Counted from the first letter of the stretch, positions 36,592 through 46,366 are shown. The stretch is 64,000 nt of DNA from an uncultured Chitinophaga sp. (GCF_937898475.1 NZ_CALEJS010000011.1:124001-188000); one strand, 5' to 3'. Translations and numbers: made by a program. The notes: generated from the sequence alone by a model not told the origin.

Positions 36592-38658
36592 ATGAGTCCC
36601 TCCCGAAAAATAGCCTTGTGTACTTTCCTATTCCTTATTTTAAGTACTGGCATAACGGTCACCTATGGTCAGCAACCAAAGATGCCGGAGAAGGCAAGTT
36701 TGCCTAAACCTCCGGAAGATGCGGAAGCAAAAACTAAACTGATCAAAAAAATACTCAATGCTTTCAAGTTCCGGAAAAACGCAAGGGCCCGCGAACAGGA
36801 ACGTATTATCGCAATCATCAACCAGGTACTTTCAGACTCACTGGTAGTAACCAACAGGGATATACAACTGCTGAATGAGGAGCTGTCTAAAACGGAGAAC
36901 CAGCATTTCGATTCACTGGTGGCACTGCTCAACACCTTCGGATGTTGCCGCGTACCACCTCCGCCTCCAACAGATACGCCGCAACCTGCAACAGACGCTG
37001 GCAGCGCATCCGGTTCAGAAAATGACCTGAATGCACTGGTCAATAAAATGCTTCCTATACTTCAGCAGAAAACTGACCTCGCTCAATCTGAAAAAGCCAA
37101 ACAGGAAAAGCTGAAACAGGTAAGGGCCGTATATGGCCGTCCCGGCGACCAGGTGGATACACTTGCCCTGAGCGACAGCACAGGCGTCCGATATACCCTG
37201 GACCTCACACAAAAAGTAAATGTAACCGGCATCCATCCTTATTGGATGGGCGACAAATTTCTTAATTACAATTTCATTGCCCTCACTACATTCGGTTTCC
37301 TGGGCTATACGATGGACGGCAAAACAGGTTTTGTCAAACCTGCGTTCAAAGAGGGTGATCTGAAAGCCGTGCAGGCAGCCAGAACAGCGGGCTGTAATAT
37401 TCAACTGATCATATCCGACAAAAATACCGCTAACATCAACGCGCTGTTGCAACATCCGGAAGTACAGCTGATCTTTGCAGATACGCTGGCACGCGTGCTG
37501 GCCCAGCAAAATGCTACGGCGGTGACCATCTACTTCCAACAGCTGACCGGTAAACAACGGCAGGCATTCAGTCATTTTATTTCCACCCTGAGCAGCCAGT
37601 TGCGTACTTACAACATTAATTATGCGGTGAACGTGGTGATCCCTTCTTTTGACAAGGATCTTGCTTACGACTTGAAAGCCATGAACACCGCTGTTACTTT
37701 TTTCATGATAGATTTCAGCCGGGCCTCGGGTCACAACGCCGGCGCGCTGGCGCCCCTGAAAGGGAATCCCGCCCAATCTATAGATGCCACTGTCGCCCGC
37801 TACCTGCAAAGGGATATCCCCCCGGCCAAATTTGTGCTGATGCTACCCTACTATGGAGCGGTATGGAAAAAAGGGCTGCCCGGCCAGCCGGACGGCTTTA
37901 GTAATTATATTTCCTATCGCGAAATAAAAGCACGCTACCCTGTAGATACGGTGGCTCTTTATGATGAAACGGCCTCTTCTGCATTTATTGAAGTAAAGAA
38001 TACTGCCGGCGAGGTAGCCGAGGAAATATGGTTTGATGACGCCAGTACACTTGGCCCTAAATATGATTATGTATTAAATAACGATCTGGGAGGCGTGGCT
38101 ATCTGGACACTGGGAGCAGATGACGGCTATGCTGATTTGTGGGATGAGCTGGTAGATAAATTTGTAGTAATGGATACGGTATACCTGGACACTATCCGGC
38201 TTATTCCCCCCGCCCCCGTTCATCTCACTTTCTGGCAGAAGGTAAAAAGGGAACTGAATGCCTATCACCAGATGTTCAAAGATCCCTGCAGTGTTAAAAC
38301 CACCGATTATGCCGGAGACCACTACTTTCCGATAGCCGCTATTGTCCTGGCTTGCTTAACGCTGGCAACAGCTATTTTTTATGTGGCCGGTATACGTAGC
38401 AATGGCGACGAGTGGAAATTGAAAAAGAAAACGCTGGTATTGCTGATGATACTGGTGCACTTAATGGTGATCACCAGCGCAATGGCTATCTTCCTGAGTA
38501 AACACCTGCCATGGCTGGGTATCACTGATAACCCGGAACAGTGTCACAGCATTCCGCTGAATTCACTGCTGATCATCCTGGCAATAGGTGTACTGGTAGG
38601 GATCATTGGCACCCGCTTTATACTGCTGCCCTTGCTGAAAAGGGATGAGGTGCCTTAA
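36592..38658 (+). CDS. Membrane-anchored GH18-like protein, catalytic motif lost
   Basis: The 688-aa protein has a signal peptide of about 26 residues, a helical region (35-110), a Pro/Cys spacer (FGCCRVPPPPP) and a GH18-type barrel at about 205-525. The barrel shows HPYWMG, TTFGFLGYTMDGKTG, WFDDASTLGPKYDYV and GGVAIWTLGADDGY, the usual closing motifs. At the site of the DxxDxDxE catalytic motif (about 307-318) the sequence is ATAVTIYFQQL, so both active-site acids and the catalytic Glu are gone (Glu to Gln). Three transmembrane segments follow at about 578-601, 613-635 and 656-681. The barrel should lie in the periplasm. It is divergent from the eCIS operon. A glycan-binding or anchoring role is inferred. 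Confidence 0.82.
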   Translation: MSPSRKIALCTFLFLILSTGITVTYGQQPKMPEKASLPKPPEDAEAKTKLIKKILNAFKFRKNARAREQERIIAIINQVLSDSLVVTNRDIQLLNEELSKTENQHFDSLVALLNTFGCCRVPPPPPTDTPQPATDAGSASGSENDLNALVNKMLPILQQKTDLAQSEKAKQEKLKQVRAVYGRPGDQVDTLALSDSTGVRYTLDLTQKVNVTGIHPYWMGDKFLNYNFIALTTFGFLGYTMDGKTGFVKPAFKEGDLKAVQAARTAGCNIQLIISDKNTANINALLQHPEVQLIFADTLARVLAQQNATAVTIYFQQLTGKQRQAFSHFISTLSSQLRTYNINYAVNVVIPSFDKDLAYDLKAMNTAVTFFMIDFSRASGHNAGALAPLKGNPAQSIDATVARYLQRDIPPAKFVLMLPYYGAVWKKGLPGQPDGFSNYISYREIKARYPVDTVALYDETASSAFIEVKNTAGEVAEEIWFDDASTLGPKYDYVLNNDLGGVAIWTLGADDGYADLWDELVDKFVVMDTVYLDTIRLIPPAPVHLTFWQKVKRELNAYHQMFKDPCSVKTTDYAGDHYFPIAAIVLACLTLATAIFYVAGIRSNGDEWKLKKKTLVLLMILVHLMVITSAMAIFLSKHLPWLGITDNPEQCHSIPLNSLLIILAIGVLVGIIGTRFILLPLLKRDEVP

Positions 38659-39530
38659 TCGAGGAGTGTGTCAATCTCCCACACGTCATAATCGGGGCAG
38701 GCGCCTGAACGCGCAGCCACCAATGCACCGGCAGCATTGGCATAGGCCAGGCACTGTTCTGCTGTACGCCCGTGGATAAGGCTGCTGAGAAAAGCTGCCA
38801 GGAAGGCATCGCCGCTGCCGATGGTGTCTGCTACCTGTACGCGGAAACCGGGGTGGTAGTAAAAACGTTCATACATATATAGTATAGCGCCCTCTCCTCC
38901 CATGGTCACAACAATCGTTCTGATATTGTATTTTTTTGAGATCGCCTTCATCTTATCTTCTCTTGCAGGATAATCACCCAGCCAGCTGCTGATGAGCTCA
39001 AGCTCTGCCTGGTTCAGTTTAAGTATATGACAATGCTGCAGTAAATAGCTCACTCCTTCCTGCGTGTAATGCGGCGGCCGCAGGTTAATATCCAGTACTT
39101 TCTTCACGTTGTATTGCAGTACTTTGTACAGGGCCTCGCGGGACACCTCATGGCGCGCAGCCAGGCTGCCAAATACAAAATATTCCGCCTGCCTTAACGG
39201 GTTCTCCCATGCAGGATCCCAAGTAATGAAATCCCAGGCTGCCGGGAACAGGATGTTGTACTGCACATCATGATCACTGATTGGCTGTGCCAATACCTTA
39301 CCAGTGCCATGTACCGGATCCTGCTGAACACATGCAGTGTTCAGGCCGTTCCTGCGCAGCAGGTCCAGCAACCGCTCTCCATAATCGTCCTTTCCAACTC
39401 TTGATATGACCGCTACCTGCTGGGACTGTTTCTGCAGATGATAGGCTGCATTCATAGGGGCGCCGCCGGGCAGTTCTTTGTCGGGCAGCACATCCCATAA
39501 CATTTCTCCGAAGCAAACAATGTTGAACAT
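38655..39530 (-). CDS. PfkB-family sugar kinase (fructokinase-like)
   Basis: The 291-aa protein has both PfkB signatures: GGAPMNAAYHLQ near residue 22 and DTIGSGDAFLAAF near 235-247, with the catalytic Asp at about 241. The size and motifs fit fructokinase or a related hexokinase of the ribokinase superfamily. I start it at the ATG at 39530 (MFNIVCFGEMLWDVLP); the longer frame adds 11 unconserved residues. It converges with the GH18-like gene, and the two stop codons overlap in a shared TTAA. Its place beyond the maltose locus suggests sugar catabolism, but it is not clearly in that operon. Confidence 0.87.
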   Translation of the reverse strand: MFNIVCFGEMLWDVLPDKELPGGAPMNAAYHLQKQSQQVAVISRVGKDDYGERLLDLLRRNGLNTACVQQDPVHGTGKVLAQPISDHDVQYNILFPAAWDFITWDPAWENPLRQAEYFVFGSLAARHEVSREALYKVLQYNVKKVLDINLRPPHYTQEGVSYLLQHCHILKLNQAELELISSWLGDYPAREDKMKAISKKYNIRTIVVTMGGEGAILYMYERFYYHPGFRVQVADTIGSGDAFLAAFLSSLIHGRTAEQCLAYANAAGALVAARSGACPDYDVWEIDTLLD

Positions 39531-39650
39531 GTTTTGAAGATATGAAAAATTATCATGTCGCAATCATCACCTGTCCATTTTGTGTGGTTGCGCGAAGGGC
39601 AGTATCTTTATATACTATTTTACTGTACTCACATCAAAAAATTTACCATC

Positions 39651-40031
39651 ATGACCACACAACAAACGACACTGACCACTCAGCAGATTGCTACCCGCCT
39701 CGCTGAACTTTGCCGCCTGGGTCAATATGAAGCTGCGCAGAAAGAGTTATATGCCGATGATGCCATCAGCATAGAGCCTTATGAAACACCTGACTTTGCG
39801 AAAGAAACAAAAGGACTGGACGCTATTATAGAGAAAGGCCGCAAATTTGAGGCTATGGTGGAAGAGATGCATAGCAACAGTGTATCCGAGCCCCTGGTGG
39901 CCGAAAACTCCTTTGCACTTGTAATGACCATGGACATGACCATGAAAGGAAAAAGCCGTATGAAGATGGGCGAGCTGGGTGTGTACCAGGTGAAAGACGG
40001 AAAAATAATTTCCGAACAGTTCTATATGTAA
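39651..40031 (+). CDS. SnoaL-like (NTF2 superfamily) protein
   Basis: Starting at the ATG at 39651 gives a 126-aa protein with the SnoaL-like cone fold pattern: ATRLAELCRLGQYEAAQKELYADDAISIEP, then a beta-sheet with FALVMTMDMTMKGKSRMKMGELGVYQVKDGKIISEQFYM. An upstream in-frame start at 39555 overlaps the divergent kinase gene and adds residues unlike the family. These small proteins are isomerase-like or of unknown function. It is convergent with the MFS gene, only 13 bp away, with no terminator visible. Confidence 0.75.
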   Translation: MTTQQTTLTTQQIATRLAELCRLGQYEAAQKELYADDAISIEPYETPDFAKETKGLDAIIEKGRKFEAMVEEMHSNSVSEPLVAENSFALVMTMDMTMKGKSRMKMGELGVYQVKDGKIISEQFYM

Positions 40032-40044
40032 AGAGAGGAGAACA

Positions 40045-41433
40045 TTAAACTTCACCAGGCTGACTAAGACGCACTGTTTTAGGCAGCCTTGTTTTTTTAT
40101 CGCCTTCCTTTACAAACATGACTGCTACGGCGGCCAGCAACATGAAAACACCCGCCATTGATAATGCATATACTGCCTGTCCGCCAAAACAATACTTTAC
40201 GATCAGTCCTCCAAACAATCCGTTCACGATCTGCGGAAAAGTAATAAAGAAATTGAAGATGCCCATGTAAACGCCCATCTTCTTCACCGGTAATACGCTG
40301 GATAGCATTGCATAGGGCATTGAAAGGATACTGGCCCACGCAAGTCCGATGCCTATCATAGGATAGATCAGCATGGCAGGCGACTGGATAAAATAGATCC
40401 ACAGCAGGCTAAGGCCGCCGGCCGTCAGTGACAAGGCATGCGCTGTTTTGCGGCTGGTAGCTTTTGCGATAGCAGGCAGCAGTAAAGCATACACCGCAGA
40501 CACACCATTATAGACGCCAAAGAGCACGCCCACCTGGTTACCTGCGTCTGCAAACTTTTCGGAAGCAGTATCGCCGGGCATCACATGATAAACATGGTGC
40601 GCAATGGCAGGTGTAGTGAATACCCACATAGAGAACAGTGCAAACCAGGAAAAGAATTGAACCAGGCCCAGTTGCCGCATGGGCGTGGGCATCCGGGAGA
40701 AGTCCCCGAAGATCGCCCCTATTCCTTTATGCTGATCTGCTGTTTCTGCTTCCGCAGGGTGGAAAGCCGCACGTTCCTGCGGAGAATATTCTTTTGTGCT
40801 GATGATCGTCCATAATATAGAACCCAGCAATACCGCTGCTCCTATATAGAACGAATAACTTACATTAGCAGGCACCTGCCCGGGAGGCGCTGTTTTAGGT
40901 ACATTGGCATAAGCAGCCAGCAGGTAAGGCAGCCAGGAGCCCACTACGGCCCCTATCCCTATCAGGAAGGTCTGCACGGAGAAACCGGTACTGCGTTGCG
41001 CATCCGGCAGATTGTCTGCTACCAGTGCCCGGAATGGTTCCATGGCCACATTAATGGAAGCATCCATGATCATCAGCATGCCTGCCCCTATCAGTACAGG
41101 CGGCAATATAGCGGTGATGAGGCCCGCATTGGGCAACAACACCAGCGCCAGGGCAGTTGCCAAAGCACCTACCAGGAAATAAGGCTTACGTCTTCCCAGG
41201 CGGTTCCAGGTTCGATCGCTGTAGTGCCCGATGATCGGTTGCACGATCATACCGGTAAGCGGGGCCGCCAGCCAGAAAAGGGACAAATGCTCCACATCGG
41301 CGCCAAAGGTTTGCAGTATACGGGAAGCATTTCCGTTTTGCAGGGCAAAACCGAACTGGATACCCAGAAAGCCGAAGCTCATGTTCAATATCTCCCGGAA
41401 ACTCATCCCAGGCTTATCCTTGCTCATATTCAT
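40045..41433 (-). CDS. MFS sugar transporter, probable maltose importer
   Basis: The protein of about 462 residues starts MNMSKDKPGM and has about 12 transmembrane segments. MFS signatures include GHYSDRTWNRLGRRKPYFLVG between helices 2 and 3. The family resembles the SLC45-like/GPH-type sugar porters placed in Bacteroidota maltose loci. It is the last gene of the susC-susD-GH13-pgmB-GH65 operon, 78 bp after the GH65 gene. It would bring maltose released in the periplasm across the inner membrane to the cytoplasmic phosphorylase. Substrate specificity is inferred from context. Confidence 0.86.
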   Translation of the reverse strand: MNMSKDKPGMSFREILNMSFGFLGIQFGFALQNGNASRILQTFGADVEHLSLFWLAAPLTGMIVQPIIGHYSDRTWNRLGRRKPYFLVGALATALALVLLPNAGLITAILPPVLIGAGMLMIMDASINVAMEPFRALVADNLPDAQRSTGFSVQTFLIGIGAVVGSWLPYLLAAYANVPKTAPPGQVPANVSYSFYIGAAVLLGSILWTIISTKEYSPQERAAFHPAEAETADQHKGIGAIFGDFSRMPTPMRQLGLVQFFSWFALFSMWVFTTPAIAHHVYHVMPGDTASEKFADAGNQVGVLFGVYNGVSAVYALLLPAIAKATSRKTAHALSLTAGGLSLLWIYFIQSPAMLIYPMIGIGLAWASILSMPYAMLSSVLPVKKMGVYMGIFNFFITFPQIVNGLFGGLIVKYCFGGQAVYALSMAGVFMLLAAVAVMFVKEGDKKTRLPKTVRLSQPGEV

Positions 41434-41511
41434 GTATCTGGCGCTTAAGGCTGATGTGATACGCAAAACGCTGCCGGCAACCTGCTTTTAGCGGTTCGCG
41501 CTCAGCGTAAT

Positions 41512-43842
41512 TTATACTTTTATTCCTTCACTGGCCGCAAACAGCTGGGCCTGTGCCTTCACTGCATGCAACTGCTCATATAGGTATATCTCTATTGCTT
41601 TATCTGAATAGTTATGGATCAATACACCTTTTCTATTGATCTCCACTTTCAGCAGTGCGCCCCTGAAACGTATCTTGAAGGCGAAAGATTGCCATTTATC
41701 CGGCAGGAAAGGCGCAAATTTTAAACGTCCATTACTCACCCGCATACCGGCAAAGCCTTCTACTACACTCATCCAGGTACCTGCCATAGAGGTGATGTGC
41801 AGGCCATCTTCCGTATCGTTGTTATAGTCGTCCAGGTCAAGGCGGGAGGTGCGCAGGTAAAATTCATAGGCCCGCTGCCCATCTCCCAGCTTAGCGGCAA
41901 GGATAGCATGCACACAGGGCGAGAGCGAACTTTCGTGCACGGTACGCGGTTCATAGAAATCAAAGTTCCTGCGCAGCGTATCTTCATCAAAACGGTCTTC
42001 CAGGAAGTAAAAGCCTTGTAATACATCCGCCTGTTTGATAAAGCAGGAGCGCAGTATGCGGTCCCAGCTCCAGTGCTGGTTGAGCGGGCGTTGTGCAGGA
42101 TCCAGATCCTTAACCAAAATTTGCTCTTTATCCATGTAACCGTCCTGTTGCAGGAAAACGCCCGTTGCTTCATCTACCGGGAAGTACAGGTATTTAATGA
42201 TGTGCTGCCATTTGGTGGTTTCTTCCTGTTCACGGAAGCCGATGCGTGTGGCCAGTGAGGTATACTGCTCAGGCGCCTGTTTTTTCACATGATCTATTAC
42301 CTCCAATGTATATTCCATGCACCAGCTGGCCATGGTATTGGTATACCAGTTATTGTTCACGTTGTTCTCATATTCATTGGGCCCTGTTACGCCCAGCATC
42401 ACATATTGGTTGCGGGCATCGCTCCAGTTTACCCGCTGCGCCCAAAACCGCGCAATGGCGATCAGCACTTCCAGTCCGTACTCCACCAGGTAGCTGGTAT
42501 CACCTGTATAACGTGTATAGTTAAAGATGGCAAAAGCAATAGCGGCGTTACGGTGTATCTCTTCAAAAGTGATCTCCCATTCATTATGGCATTCTTCACC
42601 GTTCATGGTCACCATGGGAAACAGTGCAGCGCCGTCTTTGAAACCCAGCTTAGCTGCATTCTCTATGGCTTTTGGCAGATGGCGGTAACGGTACAGTAAC
42701 AAATTACGCGCTACCTGCGGGTTGGCAGTAGCCAGGTAAAAGGGAATGCAATATGCTTCCGTGTCCCAATAAGCGGCGCCACCATACTTTTCACCGGTAA
42801 AGCCTTTAGGTCCTATATTCAGGCGTGCATCCTCTCCGGTGTAGGTTTGGTTCAGCTGAAATATATTGAAGCGGATGCCTTGTTGTGCTGCTGCATCTCC
42901 CGTGATGACAATGTCGCTTTCTTCCCACTTGGCCGCCCATGCAGCCGCCTGTTCTTCCATCATCCGGTCAAACCCTTTTGCCATTACCTTTTCCAGTACT
43001 GCCCTGCAGGCGCTCTGCAGGTCTTCCCGGGCATGATTTTCAGAAGAAAGATTAGCGGCATACTTGATGACCAGCACTTCCTGTCCTGATCTCGCCGGTA
43101 GTGTAATACGGCCCGCTACATACTTCTCTGCCGTTACCGTCATAACAGGTTCTTCTGCCACTAAACCATCTCTAAGCACCTGGAACTTCATACCCGTACA
43201 TACATCAAAGCCGGTTTTCCTGGTGCGCAAAGTAAGGTAGGCGCTGCCTTCGTTTACTTCCCGCTGTACTTCTTCCCAGAACTTCTCATCATAGTTGGCG
43301 TCCTGGTTCTTCACATCTCCGTCTATAAAAGGTGTAATGGTCAGCTGCCCATCGAAGTTCAGTGGTGTTATGCTGTAACGGATAGCGCCGGCTTCATCAT
43401 CCACAATACTGCAAAGGCGGCGCGATAAAACTTTCACCTGTCTGCCACTGGCCAATGTAGCGGTGAAGGAACGCTCCAGGTAGCCGGCTTTCATATTCAG
43501 CACCCGCCTGAAATCTTCCACGGTGCAGGTATGCAGGTCCAGCACTTCATCATTGATGCGTATATCGATGCCGATCCAGTTAGCGGCATTCAGTACTTTG
43601 GCAAAATATTCAGGGTAACCATTTTTCCACCAGCCAACTCTCGTTTTATCCGGGTAGTAAACGCCCGCTACGTAATTTCCCTGCAGGCTTTCCCCGGAAT
43701 ATGCCTCTTCAAAATTGGCCCGCTGGCCCATTCTTCCATTACCAATGCTGAAAAGGCTTTCAGAGATCTTGTTAAGGCGGGGTTCAAATCCTTCTTCGAT
43801 GATGTTCCACTCATCAACTTTGATGTACTGCTTCATATGCAT
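41512..43842 (-). CDS. GH65 family phosphorylase, probable maltose phosphorylase
   Basis: The 776-aa protein has the standard GH65 layout: an N-terminal beta-sandwich (SESLFSIGNGRMGQRANFEE), a helical linker, an (alpha/alpha)6 barrel and a C-terminal beta domain. Markers are YGGAAYWDTEAYCIPF around 353-368 and the catalytic Glu490 in VTGPNEYENNVNNNWYTN. The enzyme splits an alpha-glucobiose with phosphate into glucose and beta-glucose 1-phosphate. The adjacent beta-phosphoglucomutase and the upstream GH13 enzyme favour maltose over trehalose or kojibiose. No signal peptide is present, so it is cytoplasmic. The gene follows pgmB by 11 bp. Start choice is between 43842 (MHMKQ) and 43836 (MKQY). 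Confidence 0.9.
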   Translation of the reverse strand: MHMKQYIKVDEWNIIEEGFEPRLNKISESLFSIGNGRMGQRANFEEAYSGESLQGNYVAGVYYPDKTRVGWWKNGYPEYFAKVLNAANWIGIDIRINDEVLDLHTCTVEDFRRVLNMKAGYLERSFTATLASGRQVKVLSRRLCSIVDDEAGAIRYSITPLNFDGQLTITPFIDGDVKNQDANYDEKFWEEVQREVNEGSAYLTLRTRKTGFDVCTGMKFQVLRDGLVAEEPVMTVTAEKYVAGRITLPARSGQEVLVIKYAANLSSENHAREDLQSACRAVLEKVMAKGFDRMMEEQAAAWAAKWEESDIVITGDAAAQQGIRFNIFQLNQTYTGEDARLNIGPKGFTGEKYGGAAYWDTEAYCIPFYLATANPQVARNLLLYRYRHLPKAIENAAKLGFKDGAALFPMVTMNGEECHNEWEITFEEIHRNAAIAFAIFNYTRYTGDTSYLVEYGLEVLIAIARFWAQRVNWSDARNQYVMLGVTGPNEYENNVNNNWYTNTMASWCMEYTLEVIDHVKKQAPEQYTSLATRIGFREQEETTKWQHIIKYLYFPVDEATGVFLQQDGYMDKEQILVKDLDPAQRPLNQHWSWDRILRSCFIKQADVLQGFYFLEDRFDEDTLRRNFDFYEPRTVHESSLSPCVHAILAAKLGDGQRAYEFYLRTSRLDLDDYNNDTEDGLHITSMAGTWMSVVEGFAGMRVSNGRLKFAPFLPDKWQSFAFKIRFRGALLKVEINRKGVLIHNYSDKAIEIYLYEQLHAVKAQAQLFAASEGIKV

Positions 43843-43853
43843 TCATACAGCTG

Positions 43854-44510
43854 TCAGCTGTTAGCTGCCAGCTTATTTAGTTTTTCAATAGACATAAACT
43901 GTAAGCCCGGCACTACCATATCCGCCCCGGTGAGGGTTTCCTGCTGCCCGATGCCGACCGCCTTCATACCGGCGGCCCTGGCGGCTGTTATACCAGCAAT
44001 GGCGTCTTCGAACACCACACAATCTGCAGGCGCAATGCCCAGGGCTGCCGCGCCTTTCAGGAATACTTCCGGGTCTGGCTTGGAGGCAGTAACCGTATTG
44101 CCGTCTACGATGGCGTCAAACAATGGCAATAGTTTTGTACGTTCGAGGATGGCAGAAGAATTCTTACTGGCAGAGCCCAGGGCTGTTTTAAGCCCGGCGT
44201 TCCTTGCCGCCTCAAGAAATGCCTTGGCTCCCGGCAGTATTTCCTGTGGTGTCATGTGGCTGATCATCTCCACATACCATTCATTCTTACGGGTGGCAAG
44301 CACCTCCTGCTCTGCAGCGGTTTTGCGGATGCCGCCCCACTCCAGGATCAGCTCCAGGGAACGCATCCTGCTGATACCTTTTAAGCGTTCGTTCTGTGCT
44401 TCGGTGAAATCAAACCCCAGTTCATTGGCCAGTCGTTTCCAGGCCAGGTAATGGTACACAGCTGTATCAACGATTACCCCATCCAGGTCAAAAATGCATG
44501 CTTGGATCAT
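43854..44510 (-). CDS. pgmB: Beta-phosphoglucomutase
   Basis: The 218-aa HAD-superfamily protein has motif I FDLDGVIVDTA (nucleophile Asp8 and Asp10), motif II GSASKNS, motif III SKPDPEVF and motif IV VVFEDAIAGI. The cap-domain pattern RLKGISRMRSLELIL is typical of beta-phosphoglucomutase. It converts the beta-glucose 1-phosphate made by the neighbouring GH65 phosphorylase into glucose 6-phosphate. It starts 2 bp after the GH13 gene, so the four genes are tightly linked. Confidence 0.93.
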   Translation of the reverse strand: MIQACIFDLDGVIVDTAVYHYLAWKRLANELGFDFTEAQNERLKGISRMRSLELILEWGGIRKTAAEQEVLATRKNEWYVEMISHMTPQEILPGAKAFLEAARNAGLKTALGSASKNSSAILERTKLLPLFDAIVDGNTVTASKPDPEVFLKGAAALGIAPADCVVFEDAIAGITAARAAGMKAVGIGQQETLTGADMVVPGLQFMSIEKLNKLAANS

Positions 44511-44512
44511 TC

Positions 44513-46363
44513 TTACTTTAGTTCCAGCACCAGCGTGGTGAACGCCGGTACCTGTATTGTATCTGTAATAGATTGTTCCTGACCACTGATCACATCCAGG
44601 CCTTTGCTGAAGGATCCTATCCTTTCAGTAAAGCGGTGGGTTGACAGCTCCTGCGCTTTATCATCGCCATTCATGATCACCATCACTGTCTTTGCCTCAT
44701 TATAGCGGAAGTATACATACACACCATTCTCCGGCACATATTGCATCATACGGCCGTTTTGCAGCACGGCATTCTGCCTGCGGTAATTAGCCAGTGCACG
44801 CAGGTATTCAAACACCTCGTTCTCTGCAGCAGTACGGCCGGCGGAAGTAAATTTATCTTCCTTATCGCCAGGCCAGCCGCCCTTGAAGTCTTCTCTTACC
44901 AGGCCGTCGGGATTGCAGAAGTTCTTCATGAGTATCTCGGCTCCGTAATACAGCTGCGGAATACCACGGGTAGTCAGCAAACCGGCTAAAGCCATTTTAT
45001 ATTTTGCAACGTTCTCCCCTGTTACAGAGAAAAAGCGGCTGAGGTCATGATTATCGAGGAACACCACATTACGGGTGGGATCCTGGTACACAAAATCCTT
45101 GGCCAAGGTGTTGTAGATACCGGTTACCCCATCCTGTGCGGAAGTTTTGCCACTCACCAGGTCTGTGATGGCCCAGAGGTACTGGAAATCCGTTACGCCC
45201 GGCAACTGTGTATCAAATCCAAGGTTCATCGTATTCCCCTGGGTAAACACCGCCTGGTTAACAGTACCACGCACAAATGTTTCGCCAAAGAAGGTCAGTT
45301 GCGGATATTCTGCCTTGACAGCCTCTCCCCACTCCTTCATATACCCGGGATCGTTATACCCGTAAGTGTCCAGGCGAAAGCCGTCTACCCCCGCATACTC
45401 AACCCACCAGATATGGCTTTGTGTAAAGTAATTGCGTACATAAGGATTAGCCTGGTTCATATCCGGCATGTGTCCGTCAAACCATCCGTCTGTCATTAAT
45501 TGCTTATCTGCCGCAGCGGCATAAGGATCATACACGGTTTGCTCCTTAAAATTTGACTTGGTGAATACAGGCCATTGATGCACCCAGTCTTTGGAAGGCA
45601 GATCACGCATGGTCCAATGCTGGCTGCCGATATGATTATGCACCAGGTCTTTGATCATTTTCATGCCGCGCTTGTGCAGCTCATCTATCAGCTGTTTATA
45701 CAGCTCATTGGTTCCGTAACGGCGGTCAATTTTATAATTCTCTGTAGCCGCATAACCGTGGTAGGAAGCAGCAGGCTGATCATTTTCCAGTACGGGGTTC
45801 AGCCACAGCGCAGTAACGCCCAGCTCCTGCAGATAATCCAGGTGATTGATGATGCCCTGTATATCTCCACCATGACGGTAATACATCGAATCACGGTTCA
45901 GCGTGGTTTGCTGCATGCCCTTAACAATATCATTGTTTTTATCGCCATTTGCAAAGCGGTCAGGCATGATCAGGTAGATAAGATCTGCATTGGTTACGCC
46001 CTGTGCCTTTGCCGCATGATCACGCGCTTTCAGTTCATAGGTGTACCGCAGCTCCTTCTCTCCTTTTTTGATAAAGCGGATAGGAAAAGTGCCCGGCGCT
46101 GTGCCTGCGCTGATGTCCAGGTCCAAGAACAGGTAATTGGGATTTTCTGCCTTATGAACCGCTTTGAGCGTTACTCCCGGGTACTGCAGCGCAACATCGC
46201 GTTGTGCAATGTTATTACCATGTACGATCAGCTGCAGGAAGGGATGCTTCATGCCTGTCCACCAATTTGCAGGTTCAATACGTTCCAGGGCGGGTATCTG
46301 TGCCGCCAGCGGACCTGCAATACAGATACAAATTAATACCAGTAAATAGCGTCTCAATTTCAT
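44513..46363 (-). CDS. Periplasmic GH13 alpha-glucan hydrolase (neopullulanase/cyclomaltodextrinase type)
   Basis: The 616-aa enzyme has a signal peptide of about 22 residues ending PLAAQ. An N-terminal beta-sandwich domain like that of cyclomaltodextrinases follows (about 25-110), then the GH13 barrel. Conserved regions are DLVHNH (239-244), GFRLDTYGY with nucleophile Asp332, FFGETF with acid/base Glu361, and FLDNHD (435-440) with Asp440. This is the SusA-like enzyme that cuts maltooligosaccharides in the periplasm. It starts 3 bp after the susD gene and precedes pgmB by 2 bp. Confidence 0.93.
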   Translation of the reverse strand: MKLRRYLLVLICICIAGPLAAQIPALERIEPANWWTGMKHPFLQLIVHGNNIAQRDVALQYPGVTLKAVHKAENPNYLFLDLDISAGTAPGTFPIRFIKKGEKELRYTYELKARDHAAKAQGVTNADLIYLIMPDRFANGDKNNDIVKGMQQTTLNRDSMYYRHGGDIQGIINHLDYLQELGVTALWLNPVLENDQPAASYHGYAATENYKIDRRYGTNELYKQLIDELHKRGMKMIKDLVHNHIGSQHWTMRDLPSKDWVHQWPVFTKSNFKEQTVYDPYAAAADKQLMTDGWFDGHMPDMNQANPYVRNYFTQSHIWWVEYAGVDGFRLDTYGYNDPGYMKEWGEAVKAEYPQLTFFGETFVRGTVNQAVFTQGNTMNLGFDTQLPGVTDFQYLWAITDLVSGKTSAQDGVTGIYNTLAKDFVYQDPTRNVVFLDNHDLSRFFSVTGENVAKYKMALAGLLTTRGIPQLYYGAEILMKNFCNPDGLVREDFKGGWPGDKEDKFTSAGRTAAENEVFEYLRALANYRRQNAVLQNGRMMQYVPENGVYVYFRYNEAKTVMVIMNGDDKAQELSTHRFTERIGSFSKGLDVISGQEQSITDTIQVPAFTTLVLELK

Positions 46364-46366
46364 CTT

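Noticed and set aside
36592..38658. Active chitinase
   Set aside because: The GH18 catalytic motif is replaced (ATAVTIYFQQL), so hydrolytic activity is unlikely.
38655..38658. Overlapping stop codons of the GH18-like and kinase genes
   Set aside because: The shared TTAA is a simple consequence of tightly packed convergent genes and needs no special explanation.
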